Source: Coprinellus micaceus
Taxonomy: Eukaryota; Basidiomycota; Agaricomycetes; Agaricales; Psathyrellaceae
Length of the DNA stretch: 64,000 nt
Direction: 5' to 3'
Assembly (NCBI GenBank): GCA_951394405.1
Contig: OX596343.1
Location: 1,736,001 to 1,800,000 of the forward strand
Shown here: positions 10,336 through 20,776 of the stretch, in pieces
How positions within the stretch are numbered: position 1 is the stretch's first letter
Layout: the number at the start of each line of letters is the position of its first letter
Translations under genes and position numbers: made by a program
The notes under the pieces: generated by a model
What the model was told of the DNA's origin: nothing
The model's database searches: none
What the model saw: only the letters and a program-made list of their open reading frames with translations

Positions 10336-11298
10336 CTACGAACTACTTGAACCGCTATCGGTGGGAGGCAGGGATGTCAACGGGGATCCTAGGTCCCGGA
10401 TCGATGGCGAACGGCTTGCATTGACCTGGAGGTCCCCGTCTAAATCAAGGGGGGACCTCCCAGAGTCGCTACCCACGACAGCCCGAGTACTTACTTGGGT
10501 CATTTCAGCGAACCTGCGGGACCTCCTTAGCGTCGGGGCACCGCTGATAGACTGCGAAACAGCTATGCGGTTTGGGGGGACGGCGTTGCTGGGCTTCACA
10601 CTCTTCATCGCATCGGACTGGCCCTCGGCCCCCTTCACACGAGCGACATCGATGGACTGCCCTTCATCCGCCGAACGAGAAGCGCGAATGCTCGGACGAA
10701 TGGCATTGTTGGACGGCGTCTCGTCCCTTTGGTCCGCACGAACGCTGTCGTCGGGTGTCTCGTAACCTCCGTTCGTACGAACGGTGCTGTCGGGCTGCGC
10801 CGCACGAACGGTGTCGTCGGGTGTCTCGTAACCTTCGTTCGTACGAACGGTGCTGTCGGGCTGCGTCTCGTCCCTTTCGTTCGTACGAACGGAACTCTCG
10901 GGCTGCGCCTCGTACCCTTCGTACGCAGGAACAGCGCTGTTGGTCTGCATCTCATTCCTTGGAGGAACAATGGGTTGGTTCAGACGGGAAGTACCGCCTG
11001 ACTGGCCCCAGTTAGCGGGTGCAAGGGTCCTCTGATTCGCAGGGGTGCCTCCAGAGCCGCCGGGTTGACCCCAATTTGCTTGGGGAAGGGTCGCCTGGTT
11101 CGCAGGGGTGCCTCCCACGTCCACACCTAGTTGAGGCGGGATATAAAATGTCGGGAATCCATCCGCGTTCCCAGGGAGTATGTTGTCCGCGTTGAATGGA
11201 AGGCCTCGTTCGCCGTCAGTTGGCTGAGGGGGAAGCACGCCTCCGAGTCTCTGAGGGGCAATGCCATCTAAGTTCCAGTTTGGGTCGAAGTCGCCCAT
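10336..11298 (-). CDS. Low-complexity protein with internal repeats
   Basis: Single-exon frame of 320 aa from the ATG at 11298 (MGDFDPNWNLDG). The middle carries repeats of the form QPDSTVRTN(E/G)GYETPDD(T/S)VR and two GGTPANQ.TL.(Q/P)ANWGQ(P/S)GG units, with a Ser-rich tail ending DSGSSSS. It is hydrophilic and probably disordered. No domain is recognised and function is unknown. It lies 141 bp downstream of the end of the larger minus-strand gene, so both are read in the same direction. Confidence 0.55.
   Translation of the reverse strand: MGDFDPNWNLDGIAPQRLGGVLPPQPTDGERGLPFNADNILPGNADGFPTFYIPPQLGVDVGGTPANQATLPQANWGQPGGSGGTPANQRTLAPANWGQSGGTSRLNQPIVPPRNEMQTNSAVPAYEGYEAQPESSVRTNERDETQPDSTVRTNEGYETPDDTVRAAQPDSTVRTNGGYETPDDSVRADQRDETPSNNAIRPSIRASRSADEGQSIDVARVKGAEGQSDAMKSVKPSNAVPPNRIAVSQSISGAPTLRRSRRFAEMTQVSTRAVVGSDSGRSPLDLDGDLQVNASRSPSIRDLGSPLTSLPPTDSGSSSS
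10735..10925. repeat. Coding minisatellite with perfect palindromes
   Basis: Direct repeats of about 42-65 bp encode the TVRTN.GYETPDD units of the 10336-11298 gene. Three copies contain the 14-bp perfect palindrome CGTTCGTACGAACG at 10770-10783, 10836-10849 and 10878-10891. Confidence 0.8.
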
Positions 11299-11439
11299 CG
11301 TAAACACTACGGGCAAGAGGAGGAATCTCCAACGAGTATCAAGTTAATCCTGAGAGGACCGGGTTTTTTTATCCCAACCATAATCCAGTCATAATCCTGA
11401 CCCGTGCATAAGACAATTTTGCCCGGTCGGCATCAGAAG

Positions 11440-13983
11440 CTAGGAGCCCTCTGATTGGCTAATTAAGACAGGGATAAGTGATTTATCGTGAAGGTCAACA
11501 AGATACGCATTCACGTTGCATAAATTACTATTCCCTGAGAGTATGCCCGGTACACATTCCCCCCTTTGCCCGTAGTGAAAGGGACCACTGGGAATTTGAT
11601 TGCCTCCTCCGAGATGCATATGGTGGCGATGGATTTGGGAGTCGATTGGTGCGCGGAGGCCCCAGCGGACTGGGAGGTCTTGACGGAGGTCTTCGCATAC
11701 GCTCCGTAGCCCCTCTTGAAACTTGCCGTGCAGCTTTTCCAGCATTGCGGCTTCCTCCTTCGGCCTATCAGCTGCACTTGTGTCCAAGTGTCGGCTCAGC
11801 CTTTCCTGATTCTCCTTCATATCTTTGATGACCATCTCCAAACCCACCATGGTTCTGACAATTGTTTCGGAGGTCTGGACTTGGTGCATATATCTCGCCT
11901 CCTGGGTCTCTTGCTTCACACCCACCGTCTCCACTAAGCTGGCAATGCGTCCAACAACGGCCTCGAGATTCGATAAACGCACGCTGACCGAATTCAAGTT
12001 CTGGAATTGACGCTGGTCCCTCGCTTCTTCCGCCTCGGCCAGGGCGTGGATGCGCCTGCCCATTCCGAGGTTTTCGGACGTAACATTGCCCATAGAGGTA
12101 ACCAGAATTCCCGTTTGGGACTCAAGGCTCGAGAGTCGCCCATAAATCGACTCGGAGGCCTCCTTCTGACGCCTGGATACGTCCCCGACGTGTTGGATGA
12201 GGGATTCGACCCGAGCTCCGTCAGGTTGGCGGGGACCTTCTTCGTAATTGTCCGTCCACTGTCTCAAGACATGAACGCTTCGCCGAACGTGAGCGTAGTC
12301 GTGAAGCTCTCGTACAACTGCTTCAAGTTGCCCTCGGGTATCTGCTTGCTCAGATTCGACGGAGGACACGCGCTCTCTTAGAGCTCCGAGCTTCACTCCT
12401 CCAACGTCTCTATGCTCGCCACCTTGGTCCGCAGCGACTACACCGCCCCTCGTTTGTCTGACTAAGTACTCCCCTAGGGGAGCCACCACAGACTGGACTT
12501 CGCCAAGTTTCTTGCTGTTTTTGGGGTGAAAGATTGCGCTCGTGTTGGTATTGACCGTGGTGTTGGAGCCTGTGACACATTCTTTACTTTGGTTCGACCC
12601 TGCTTGAGGGAATACTCACCTGCCTGCTTCTGCTGACCCTCACCTCTCCGCAACCCCTGAGAGCTTGTCTGTGCAGCGCTGATAGACGATCCCTGAGCAG
12701 GGGCACCTGTCACCAGGGTTTCCCCCACAACGTCGGTTGTTTGCCTCCTAGAACGGCGAGGTGAACTGGTCGCGGAGCCCTCAGCCGTCAATTTGGGCAT
12801 CGCCCGTGGAGTTTCGCCAGGCGTTGTTCCCTCCGGAGCCACTCCCGTCCGTGCCTCCTCTTGCGCTGGAGCCGGCCGAAATGCTGGGGTTACTGGGGTT
12901 GCTGGGGTTGCCGAGGCCTTCTTGGGTGCTGGAGCTGCTGACCTTGGGTCGCCTGGGATTTTCGACTTCTTTCTCCTTCGTCCTGTCGACCGCTCGCACT
13001 TGAGGCGAGCGATGCCACACGCCCGACACGCGTTCCCATGGAGGTCGTAGCTACAGGCCCCACCCCGTTTCTGACATCGAATGCAGGGCGGGTCGTAGAA
13101 CCCTGGTCCGTCGTCCTCCGCCTCCGGCGTATCCAAGTTCTTCTTCCGCTTTTGTGGGATAGACGAGGGCTCCCAAGAGTCGGTCGCGTCAACGTAGTCG
13201 CCGCCTCTGGTTTCGTCTCCGTGATGTATCAACTGCCTAGAGCCCTCCGCGCCTGTTGTGGCCTGGTCCCGTCCCGCGTTCATGTCGAAGTCGAGGCCTG
13301 TATCATTGGAGGTATTGTCCACTCCCTCGCTCGCCCCCTGCACCTTCCCCTTCCCCTTTCCCTTTATTTTTGCGGTATCAGCGTCCTTGGGCGGGACGTC
13401 CACACCCGCCACCCGCTCTCCCGCCCTTTGGACAACGACGGCTTGGAGAGACGAAGGATTACGCGACCCCCCCTCCCACGCATCCACCTTTTCCAAGGGG
13501 ATCTTCGCCAAAACCGTTCGAGTCTTATCCTTCCCCGTAGACGCCGTCTTGTCTCCCACCACTCGTTGATATTCCCTAGACGTACCACCCCCGTCAAACC
13601 CCAAGACGACCTGCTGGAACTCGCTCAGCTCGAGGGGTTTCTTCTTGGTGTTGAGGTATTGCGCAGTGCCGCTATACTCCAACCAGGCCCTGACGAGAGA
13701 ACTTTTGGGGTTGAGTGTCGTAGTTTCCCTCGGTCGTCTCCAGAGTGCCTTCTGCTCAGAGGTTCAGTTCAGGGGTCGCAGTGAGACCCAGAACGGGACG
13801 TACGGTGATAGTGCAGAGGACATGCCGAATATCGATGAGTCGGTCATTCTGCGTCCATTCGCGGGCGTGGCTGAGGACTGTTTCCAGGTCTGCCACCAGC
13901 GCGATTACCTCGGCATCTGAAGTTGGGGGGGCTGTAGGAAGCTTGGCAAGGGCCTCGTCGAGATACGGCTGAACCTTGGGCAT
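11440..13983 (-). CDS. Zinc-cluster and coiled-coil protein, unknown function
   Basis: Three exons in transcription order, 13983-13804, 13751-12620 and 12569-11440, with introns of 52 bp (GTACGT/GAGCAG) and 50 bp (GTGAGT/TCACAG); all phases close, giving 813 aa. The ATG at 13983 starts MPKVQPYLDEALAKLP. Residues about 280-325 hold a cysteine cluster, PPCIRCQKRGGACSYD then NACRACGIARLKCERSTGRR, followed by basic RRRKK. This resembles a fungal Zn(2)-Cys(6) binuclear cluster in spacing but is not N-terminal. A Pro/Ala/Thr-rich linker follows, then a heptad-rich coiled coil (about residues 480-740, for example QFQNLNSVSVRLSNLEAVVG). I do not recognise the full-length family; a DNA-binding, oligomeric role is possible but unproven. 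Divergent from gene 14153. Confidence 0.7.
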
Positions 13984-14152
13984 GTTCAACGAAATATAGA
14001 GGCTTGCGGGAGAAGTCTGATTGTGTCAGGGGAGAGAGAGGAGGGGTCAATCTTTATTTATCACGCTTTTGGGGCGGTCCGAATGCGATCGCCCCCTTTC
14101 GATCAGACCCGGTTGGAGACGCCCGGCGATTTGCTTCCTGAATCCTGCTATC
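13984..14152. promoter_or_regulatory. Shared promoter region of a divergent gene pair
   Basis: Only 169 bp separate the start codons of the genes at 13983 (minus) and 14153 (plus), so both must be driven from here. TTTATTTATC at about 14050-14060 is the only TATA-like stretch. No operator is recognised. Confidence 0.45.
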
Positions 14153-15091
14153 ATGACCCCTAACGCTGGGGCTTCAAGCTCCTCACGAACGCAGCGAGGG
14201 AAGCCTCGGAATGAGTCGAAAGCAACGCGGGGAAATAGGGATAATAAGAAAAAAGGTGATTCAAAGCGATCCTTCGTAAGGTTTCCTCCGTTTAACGAGC
14301 ATCGAGGACTTGGGTTCGAGAAAAAGAAGATAAAGCCGTCCGTCAACGCGGCCGATACCGGTGAGTGAGTACAGTCAAAGTGCCCGTGCTCCTCGTGTAA
14401 CCTTCTTCTATCTCAAGCCGACGCTGGATTCGACCCACTCGCAGTGTCAGACAGGGACTTGAACTGGCAAGCGAACGATGGGATAAACGCAAGCAATGGT
14501 TGCGATGAAGCCCCAGGTAAACGAGGCGGACGTTTCCTCGTACTTACAAGCACTCACCTTCTTATACCCCAAGCCTCGGACGGTGACATCATCCGGGATA
14601 TCGAGGAGAACATGACGGCGAGCAACAGTGATGATGAAGCCGATCCCCTTGCAGTATCGGATGGCGATATGGATTGGTCCGGCAACGAGTATGGGCCATT
14701 CAAGTCAAACATTGGTGAGTATCCGGTGGTGGCTTCCTACGCTGACGCTGACAATCATTTAGGCCATGTCGAAGAAGACACCAATTGCGAACCCCACTCC
14801 CCTGCCCCAAACGGGTCTGGCCCCTCAGAAGGAGAACTGCCTTCATTGCACGCAGGGCCTCGGGCATTGCAAGGTCTCCGCGGGGTGGCTGCCGTTCGTC
14901 AGGTCTTATCACAGCACCGCGATGACTTGCTTTGGATACGAGCTCGGCTTCTTAATCACCACAGGAACGTCATTCGAACCCGGTACTTGGCCGAAAAGAC
15001 ATCCCAAGGGGTGACAAGGGCCCTGTACATCCAGGGAGAGACCCTTCGGGTAGAGGAACTGCGTAGCCCAGTTGATCCCGCTATTCGTTAA
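14153..15091 (+). CDS. Small acidic protein with duplicated exon motif, unknown function
   Basis: Four exons, 14153-14360, 14418-14516, 14574-14714 and 14763-15091, with introns of 57, 57 and 48 bp carrying GTGAGT, GTAAAC and GTGAGT donors; phases close to 258 aa. The N-terminus is basic and Lys-rich (GDSKRSFVRFPPF), a possible nuclear signal. Exons 2 and 3 encode a duplicated motif, DPLAVSDRDLNWQAN and DPLAVSDGDMDWSGN, each after an Asp-rich lead. The C-terminal exon (DLLWIRARLLNHHRNVI) looks helical. No family function is known to me. Confidence 0.65.
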
Positions 15092-15233
15092 CTTGCATAT
15101 GTAGATTACACCCTGTACTTTCCAGGAAGTAGTTACAATTGGGTATCAGAAATTATCGCCCGTGTCCCCGAGGGGTTGGCGAGCATGCTTTAATTCGCGT
15201 GCCACGTCTTTAAGTGTGCTCGATGGATGTAGT

Positions 15234-16176
15234 TTAATTCCGTCGACTTTCGATAGCGTCTTCCTGCAGCTCCAAACGCCATTGGGTGATCCCGTCGTAC
15301 CCTGTCGGCGCGCTGACCCCGCGCTTCATGCGTAGATCCATATACCATTCTGTGAAACCCTCCTGTCCTCTCAAGACGTTGGCCTCCCACAAGTCTTCAA
15401 GTCTTCGAACAACACTCATGATATCGCTGGAAAGCTGGTACGCTTCTCCGAGGTGCGCACCCGCTCCGACTTCGTTGAGAACTTCAGCTTGATAGACTTG
15501 AAGTTTATCGTGAAGTCTGTTGAAGGGACCAAATGCGGCGTTGAGAACGTTTGGAAACCCTGTTTCAATGTAGGCGATTGCTGTCTTATCGAGGAAGTCT
15601 TCTACGCTGTGGTGGCCTAAAGCGATTGAAAAATCACGTCGAAGATAAGAAAGACGCTTTGTCCAAATGTTTGCGTCTCCCCCAGGTGATATGTCGGTGC
15701 TACTACCCGTCCTAAAGACCGACTTCAGTCGAGCTGTTGAAGAAAGGTACGAAGGATTACCAACAGGAGGGTGGAAGGTGCCAGAGCTTTCTTGGGCTGC
15801 CAGCGCCGCGGTGCGGTGGACTTGGACCTTGATTATAGTAGTGGGTCTCAGCGACGAAGACCGTTCGACCGTTTAAAGAGACGCCGACCTTTGATAAGAC
15901 CTTCGATTTTTCAGCCTATTCTGCAGCTTTCTCTCCGGTTCGGTGGCTCCTGTCGAGGCGCGAGAGGTGTTGCAGGGTTTGTTGGCTTTGGCCGCGTGGT
16001 ATTTTGCTTTCCGTGCCTGGCATATCTTGTCTTGAAATCTACGCCGGCGATGAGCAAAGCTGTATGGCTGCGTGGAGCGGCAGCTAAAATACGTACTTGT
16101 GATAGTGGTCGTCGCTGCGTCTTCTAGCTGCGGCGAGCTGCTCTTCTCTGGTGTGGTACAGTTTCGGCCTTCCCAT
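15234..16176 (-). CDS. MGRPKLY-type Agaricomycete protein, unknown function
   Basis: Transcription-order exons 16176-16097, 16038-15901 and 15846-15234 give 276 aa. Intron 1 (GTACGT...GCGTAG, 58 bp) is clear; intron 2 (54 bp, GTCTTA donor, or a 42-bp alternative at GTCGGC in the same phase) is weaker. The N-terminus MGRPKLYHTREEQLAAARRR followed by a basic KICQARKAKYHAAKAN stretch is a short motif I know from many mushroom proteins. The last exon is continuous and helical (DFSIALGHHSVEDFLDKTAIAYI). No catalytic motif is seen. Convergent with gene 14153, 142 bp apart. Confidence 0.6.
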
Positions 16177-16249
16177 GACGCCAGCGAGTCAAGGCCGTGG
16201 TGGTTTGCAATCAACAGGGGAACACCTTAATATGCGTCAATTTCTATGG

Positions 16250-16390
16250 AGTTGGGTATAAACGTGGGGAGACAATTGATCGCAGGAGTCGTGTAGGGGC
16301 CAAATCAGTCACTCATCTACCGTCTAACTGGGAATGCATCAGTCTCTGCCTGACTTTGGAGTCCTCGTCTGACGATTACTACCGGGAGCA
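16250..16390 (+). repeat. Diverged direct repeat, copy 1
   Basis: TAAACGTG, CAATTGATCGCAG, CACTCATCTAC, GCATCAGTCT and TCGTCTGA occur in the same order as in 17232-17365, with small indels between them. About 130 bp; nature unknown. Confidence 0.6.
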
Positions 16391-17231
16391 GTTGTCGATC
16401 CCCTCGCTTCTCGCACTGCCGAGTAGTTGGGCGGCCGAGACCCTACGAATCCCCCTCCTATTTGCCTTCGCCAAGCGCGCGCGCCTCTGGTTAGACATTA
16501 CCAACCTGTAACTCTTCCCATCTCCGGATCCAGGGCCACGGGCGGGTATATCAAGGAGGCTGAGCACCGATCGTGATCAGGTACCCGTGATCAATGAATC
16601 CCAAATCGGACGGGGAACCTCGGACTCGACCGAAATAGGTCTGGATGAGGCTGTCGCACGTGAGAACCTGCGGCCTTAAAAAGCCTCGGGCTTCACCTCA
16701 TTGTTCCTTTCGCGCGAGGTTGACCGCGCGATAGCCGAAATGAACCCGGCCGAAAGTGCAAAACAGAGCGCCCTGCAGGCTCAATGACCGAGGGGAGTAC
16801 GCAGACTGGAGGGCACGGCGCGAGTCGACTTTGATGCGGCGAATGTGACGCTCGCTCCAATAAACAGTCTCTGCAAGGCTGTTTCGCAGGTATCAGCTGG
16901 GCGTGAATGTTGATCTGAGGGCATATATCTACGAATAACGCCAATGATATCATTAGGGCCACACTTTCCTGGTTCGATGGGAACGATTGGGGTTCCTTAC
17001 GAACGGTAATGAAACCGATTGCCCCGGTGTAGTGAGTCGAGGACCACCGACGGTCACGCAGTCTTGTGGTTGCGCGAGGCCAGGACGGGCACTCAGCTCT
17101 CCCTGTATAAAACTGCGCAGTGACCCCGTATGTCTACCAAGGTCGAGTCTGCAGAACGGGGCTGGCCTTCAAATGTGATTTGCATTGAAATTAGGATGTT
17201 CGCGTAAGGGGTATTTGAGACGCTCGTTGTA

Positions 17232-17365
17232 TTCAGTAGTAAACGTGAGGAGGCAATTGATCGCAGCAGTTGTACAGGCGGCACATCAGCCACTCATCTA
17301 CGTGGGCAGGCATCAGTCTGTGCCTGACTTGGGGTCTTCGTCTGATATTTACTGCTGGGATGTCA
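17232..17365 (+). repeat. Diverged direct repeat, copy 2
   Basis: Second copy of the 16250-16390 segment, about 1 kb downstream in the same orientation. Confidence 0.6.
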
Positions 17366-17878
17366 ACTATGCCATCCTGCCTCGACACCGTCGAGGTTTG
17401 GGCGTCAACACGTGCCGAGCTTTGAGTCACTATTCGTTAATGGGGAAGCTTGTAACGATTGATAAATAGGCTTCCTCCGGGCTTTTGTGGGGCATACACG
17501 GAGGGGGGAGGCGGAACCAGGTCTCAATAGCATTTTGGCACAATATTGGACTGAGTGCAGGCCTAACAATTTCAATATGAACGCAAGCAAAATCCATATC
17601 AGGGGAGGGAGTTTGTTGCTGAGTAAAGAAACTACGTGTAGTAGGCTTGCGGGTGGGAGGGTATGCGCAAGGTGGCGTGGGGTTTGGGTGGAACCCCAGG
17701 TTTCCGGATCGAGGACCCAGTTGGGAGTCGCCCGATGGTGAGCGAGTGGGATCACGCACCCCCCAAACAAGGACCGCCGGATGTTCCCAATAGACACTCC
17801 GACGAGAGGTGAGGACGGTACGGGCGCAGGCGCAGGTGCCAGGGATATAGGAGGGTGGGAGGCGGGCGCACCATGCCA

Positions 17879-17970
17879 GGCGCGATCCGACCAGGACCAA
17901 GTGTGGTCGGATCGCGCCAGGCGCGATCCGAGAGGCAAGGGCACGCCAGGTGCGATCCGAGAGGCAAGGG
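17879..17970. repeat. Perfect 15-bp hairpin plus short tandem repeat
   Basis: GGCGCGATCCGACCA (17879-17893) and TGGTCGGATCGCGCC (17904-17918) are exact reverse complements around a 10-base loop. Two further direct copies of about 24 bp containing GCGATCCGAGAGGCAAGGGC follow to 17970. Confidence 0.75.
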
Positions 17971-18174
17971 CTAAGCCCGGAGCCCGAGAATCAGCTGAGC
18001 CATAACATATGATGGGATTGACCACCCAGCTGGGTTATCAGTCATGCTTTCCCAAGAGCTTATCAGCGGACTCAGCTCTAGCGGGACCCAGCCGGGCCCC
18101 GCTTGCCATAATTGATGTTCCATCAGGGAGTCCGCTAAGTCATAGGGCATGTGTCATGGTGATGTCATTATGTG

Positions 18175-18354
18175 GAACTCCATAGCCGAATGAAGCACAT
18201 CGATATAAAGATGCATTGGATTCGGGATGCTATCAAGCGAGGCGACATTACTGTTCACTTTTTATCTACTACCGATATGATCGCCGATATATTTACTAAA
18301 CCTTTACCCAAACCTGCCGTTGAACGTCATCGACTTGCTCTTGGACTCGAGTAA
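18175..18354 (+). pseudogene. Copia pol C-terminal fragment (missing end of element 1)
   Basis: Encodes the last roughly 60 residues of copia RNase H/pol: HSRMKHIDIKMHWIRDAIK through KPLPKPAVERHRLALGLE and a stop. It matches the C-terminus of element 2 and continues in frame from the break at 2944 of element 1. It begins exactly at GAACTCC (18175-18181), the word also found at that break. A purine-rich GAGGGGG tract precedes the LTR. Confidence 0.9.
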
Positions 18355-18381
18355 ATACAGAGACATTACATTGAGGGGGTG

Positions 18382-18764
18382 TGTTGGAAGACAATGCTCA
18401 TGTCAACTCTATCTCTACAAAGAATACCTCTATTTCGAACGTTTTACTTATCTTCTATTGTTCTACAGAGAACAACAAGCACCTTGTATTATTCCCATTA
18501 TACTCGCACTTATTGTTCTCTTATCTCCACCTTATCTCCATTCACTGCTATTGTTCTCTACTTATGGAACGTCTATTGTTCTTTCCTATTGTTCCGCATA
18601 TAGGTTATCTATTGTTCTCCACAGTATATAGTCCACACTGTAAGTGGGTGAGTCCCCATCGAACTCTCCCCACTTACAGGTGCGTATCTTGTATACCCTA
18701 CTTACTTCCAATCTAACATCGAACTCTCCCCACTTACAGTGGGTCATACTTGCATCGTTTTACA
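18382..18764 (+). repeat. 3' LTR, copia element 1
   Basis: 383 bp from TGTTGGAAG to TTTTACA, matching the LTR at 8180-8562. The sequence right after it (18765) is coding sequence of the paralog family, so this LTR cut that gene. The flanking bases CAACG do not match the flank of the 5' LTR. Confidence 0.92.
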
Positions 18765-20776
18765 CAACGCTCCACTCGTCGTCGTCGTCCTCTCGGATCC
18801 GAATAGCTGGATAAATGAAGGCTTGAAGAGCCTGAAGGGAGGAGATGCGCGAATGGCCGGATATCTCCTGGCGATTGCGTGAAGGCTTGGGTTCTCCTTG
18901 TGTCTGTCAACCGTGAAGAAGAGTGTTATTGGTATCCCGGACAAGGACGCGTGGCTTTACCCACTCATCCCAGCGCAGAAACGTGCATGCCATGGGGATC
19001 ACGAAGACATCCTGGACCTCAACGACGGGCTTTACCGGGAGGATCCGGAGAAATGGATGGACGACTTGGAGGCCTATAGAACGAGGGGTTTCGACACAGA
19101 TGCGTTCGATATGGGTGCGGTCGAGAAGGTGGAATACCAGGTGTCGAAGATGACCGACATCTCTGGGGAAGGAAACTACGTGAAGGCAGGGAACCTGGCG
19201 TGCAGTATCGATAACGACGTGATCCTCCCCAAGAGTATCCTGGATAGTGAGAAGGTTGAGCAGGAGGCTCTCTTTGACACAGATCGTGGCAAGCTAACAC
19301 ACGGTGAGTAAAACAGTAAGGCAATCTGGGTTTCCGTTTCTAATTTGACTTTGTTTATTCCGAGAGAGCATGCCTCATTCTGTTCCGGAAAGAAGACGAA
19401 TCCAAGGTCCTTCTTCCCCTCGATGGTCCATATTCGCGTTTGCAGGAATTGAGCACTTCCCTGACTCCGGATTTCAATACCATGTTCCGAGCTGCGTTGA
19501 AAGAACTGGAGCAGAATTCTTTCCTCGACCTAGAAGCGTCCTCAGCCGCGTTGGCTCTCCTCGGTCATGCAGCTTCTCAGAAGCGAAGCGATCTCTGGAA
19601 TCAGGCAGTGGTACATTCTGCTGGTTTTTCCGTCGACAGGCTAAAGGCCTCCCTTGCGCAAGCGGTGAGCGTGTTCAAGCTGGATGAAATTCGATCAGGG
19701 TACGTCTCACCATTTGAATCATAACACAGCGAAGCTAACCACCCCGACATATACTCGGCACGGTGATCCAGCAATCCTTCGACTTCTCGCGCCTTATCCA
19801 GGTCGGAGCTGCCATCGCGCCTGACGCTGGAGACCCCGCGTACCGCGGCTGGATCCTTGATCTCCTGCGGCAAGGGATACCTGCATCCAGGCCTCCATCT
19901 AACCGGGTACCATCCACATCAGATAAGCCAGCGATTGTTGTGCTTGTCCACGCTTTAGGGACCACTGTTTTAACTTCCTGGTATGTGATCCAACTACGCC
20001 TGGGGAGGTCCGGGAGCTGACAGTGTTTTGTTAGCATCCTCCCCAAAGTCCCCGCGTCAGGAACTTACGAGTTTCTTATACGACTTGCCCAGGGGTTAAA
20101 CGAGCGTCGCCGCTCTTTACCCATTGGCGATACACCTTCGATAAAGGACGCTATCTGGGCCTGCGTCGCAGCTGCCATCCCACTATGGGAAACCGAATTT
20201 TCCGTGGACGGCGACTACGATCCACGACCCGATCGGATCTGCGCGATAGCCTATATCTGCTTCTCGTCTGGTGACCTTTCACATTGCGCTGGGCTCTTCG
20301 CCTCGCTCTCCCCCGCAGACCCGGCGATTAACATCGAGCAGCTCGTACAACGCGTCAAGGAAATCCACATCCCCCTCATCAAAGCCCTCAATTCTCTCTT
20401 CACGGAAGATATATCGGACCCGGCGCCTCATTGGCCCGCCCTCGAACCTTTCTGCTCGTTCCTTGCGCGCACGCTTAGCCTCGCCGTGCACCTCCGCGAC
20501 CACTTCAAAGCTCAAACCCCCGTGTCTCGTGCTGCTCGTATGCCTCCTTCGAACCTGCCTTCAGGATTGGACGAGAAATTAGCATGGGCGGAGGCGTTCG
20601 TGAAGGCTGTTAGCCAGCGCATTCAGGAAGGCGACAAGGCGTGGAAGGCGTTGAATGTGGGTCGGGTCGGCTCCAATGTTGCTCCGATGCCCGTAGGGGC
20701 TTATTCTGGGGGAAGCCTAGGTAATCAGCCTTCCGGAGAACCTGTACCAAGCCGCGTTAAGCGTAGGCGCCTGTAG
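18765..20776 (+). pseudogene. Paralog A, decapitated copy of the 25908 gene family
   Basis: Similarity to the gene at 25908 starts at the very base after the LTR (LVVVVLSDP against LLVAFILSDP). It continues through RMAGYLLAIA, an in-frame TGA where the paralog has Lys, RLGFSLCLSTVKKSVIGIP, then exons 19369-19694 and 19760 onward, with clear introns at 19304-19368 and 19981-20034. The intron after 19694 has a good donor (GTACGT) but I find no acceptor that keeps the paralog frame. The last exon (20035-20776) is intact and ends in a basic SRVKRRRL tail. It lacks the Cys-rich segment of the paralogs. Truncation, a stop and a damaged splice site make it a pseudogene. Confidence 0.8.

Larger units (their letters stand above)
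16177..18174. other. Gene-free stretch with decayed repeats
   Basis: About 2 kb with only short, unconvincing open frames on both strands. It holds a diverged direct repeat (16250-16390 and 17232-17365) and a GC-rich palindromic cluster (17879-17970). Nothing else is recognised up to the copia fragment. Confidence 0.5.

Noticed and set aside
17405..18025. Long overlapping minus-strand frames
   Set aside because: They arise from a GC-rich palindromic repeat area, with conflicting frames, no motifs and no splice-consistent model.
2945..18174. Large transposon of 15 kb inserted into copia
   Set aside because: The two copia pieces are in opposite orientations, which insertion cannot produce; an inversion explains both orientation and the reading-frame fit.
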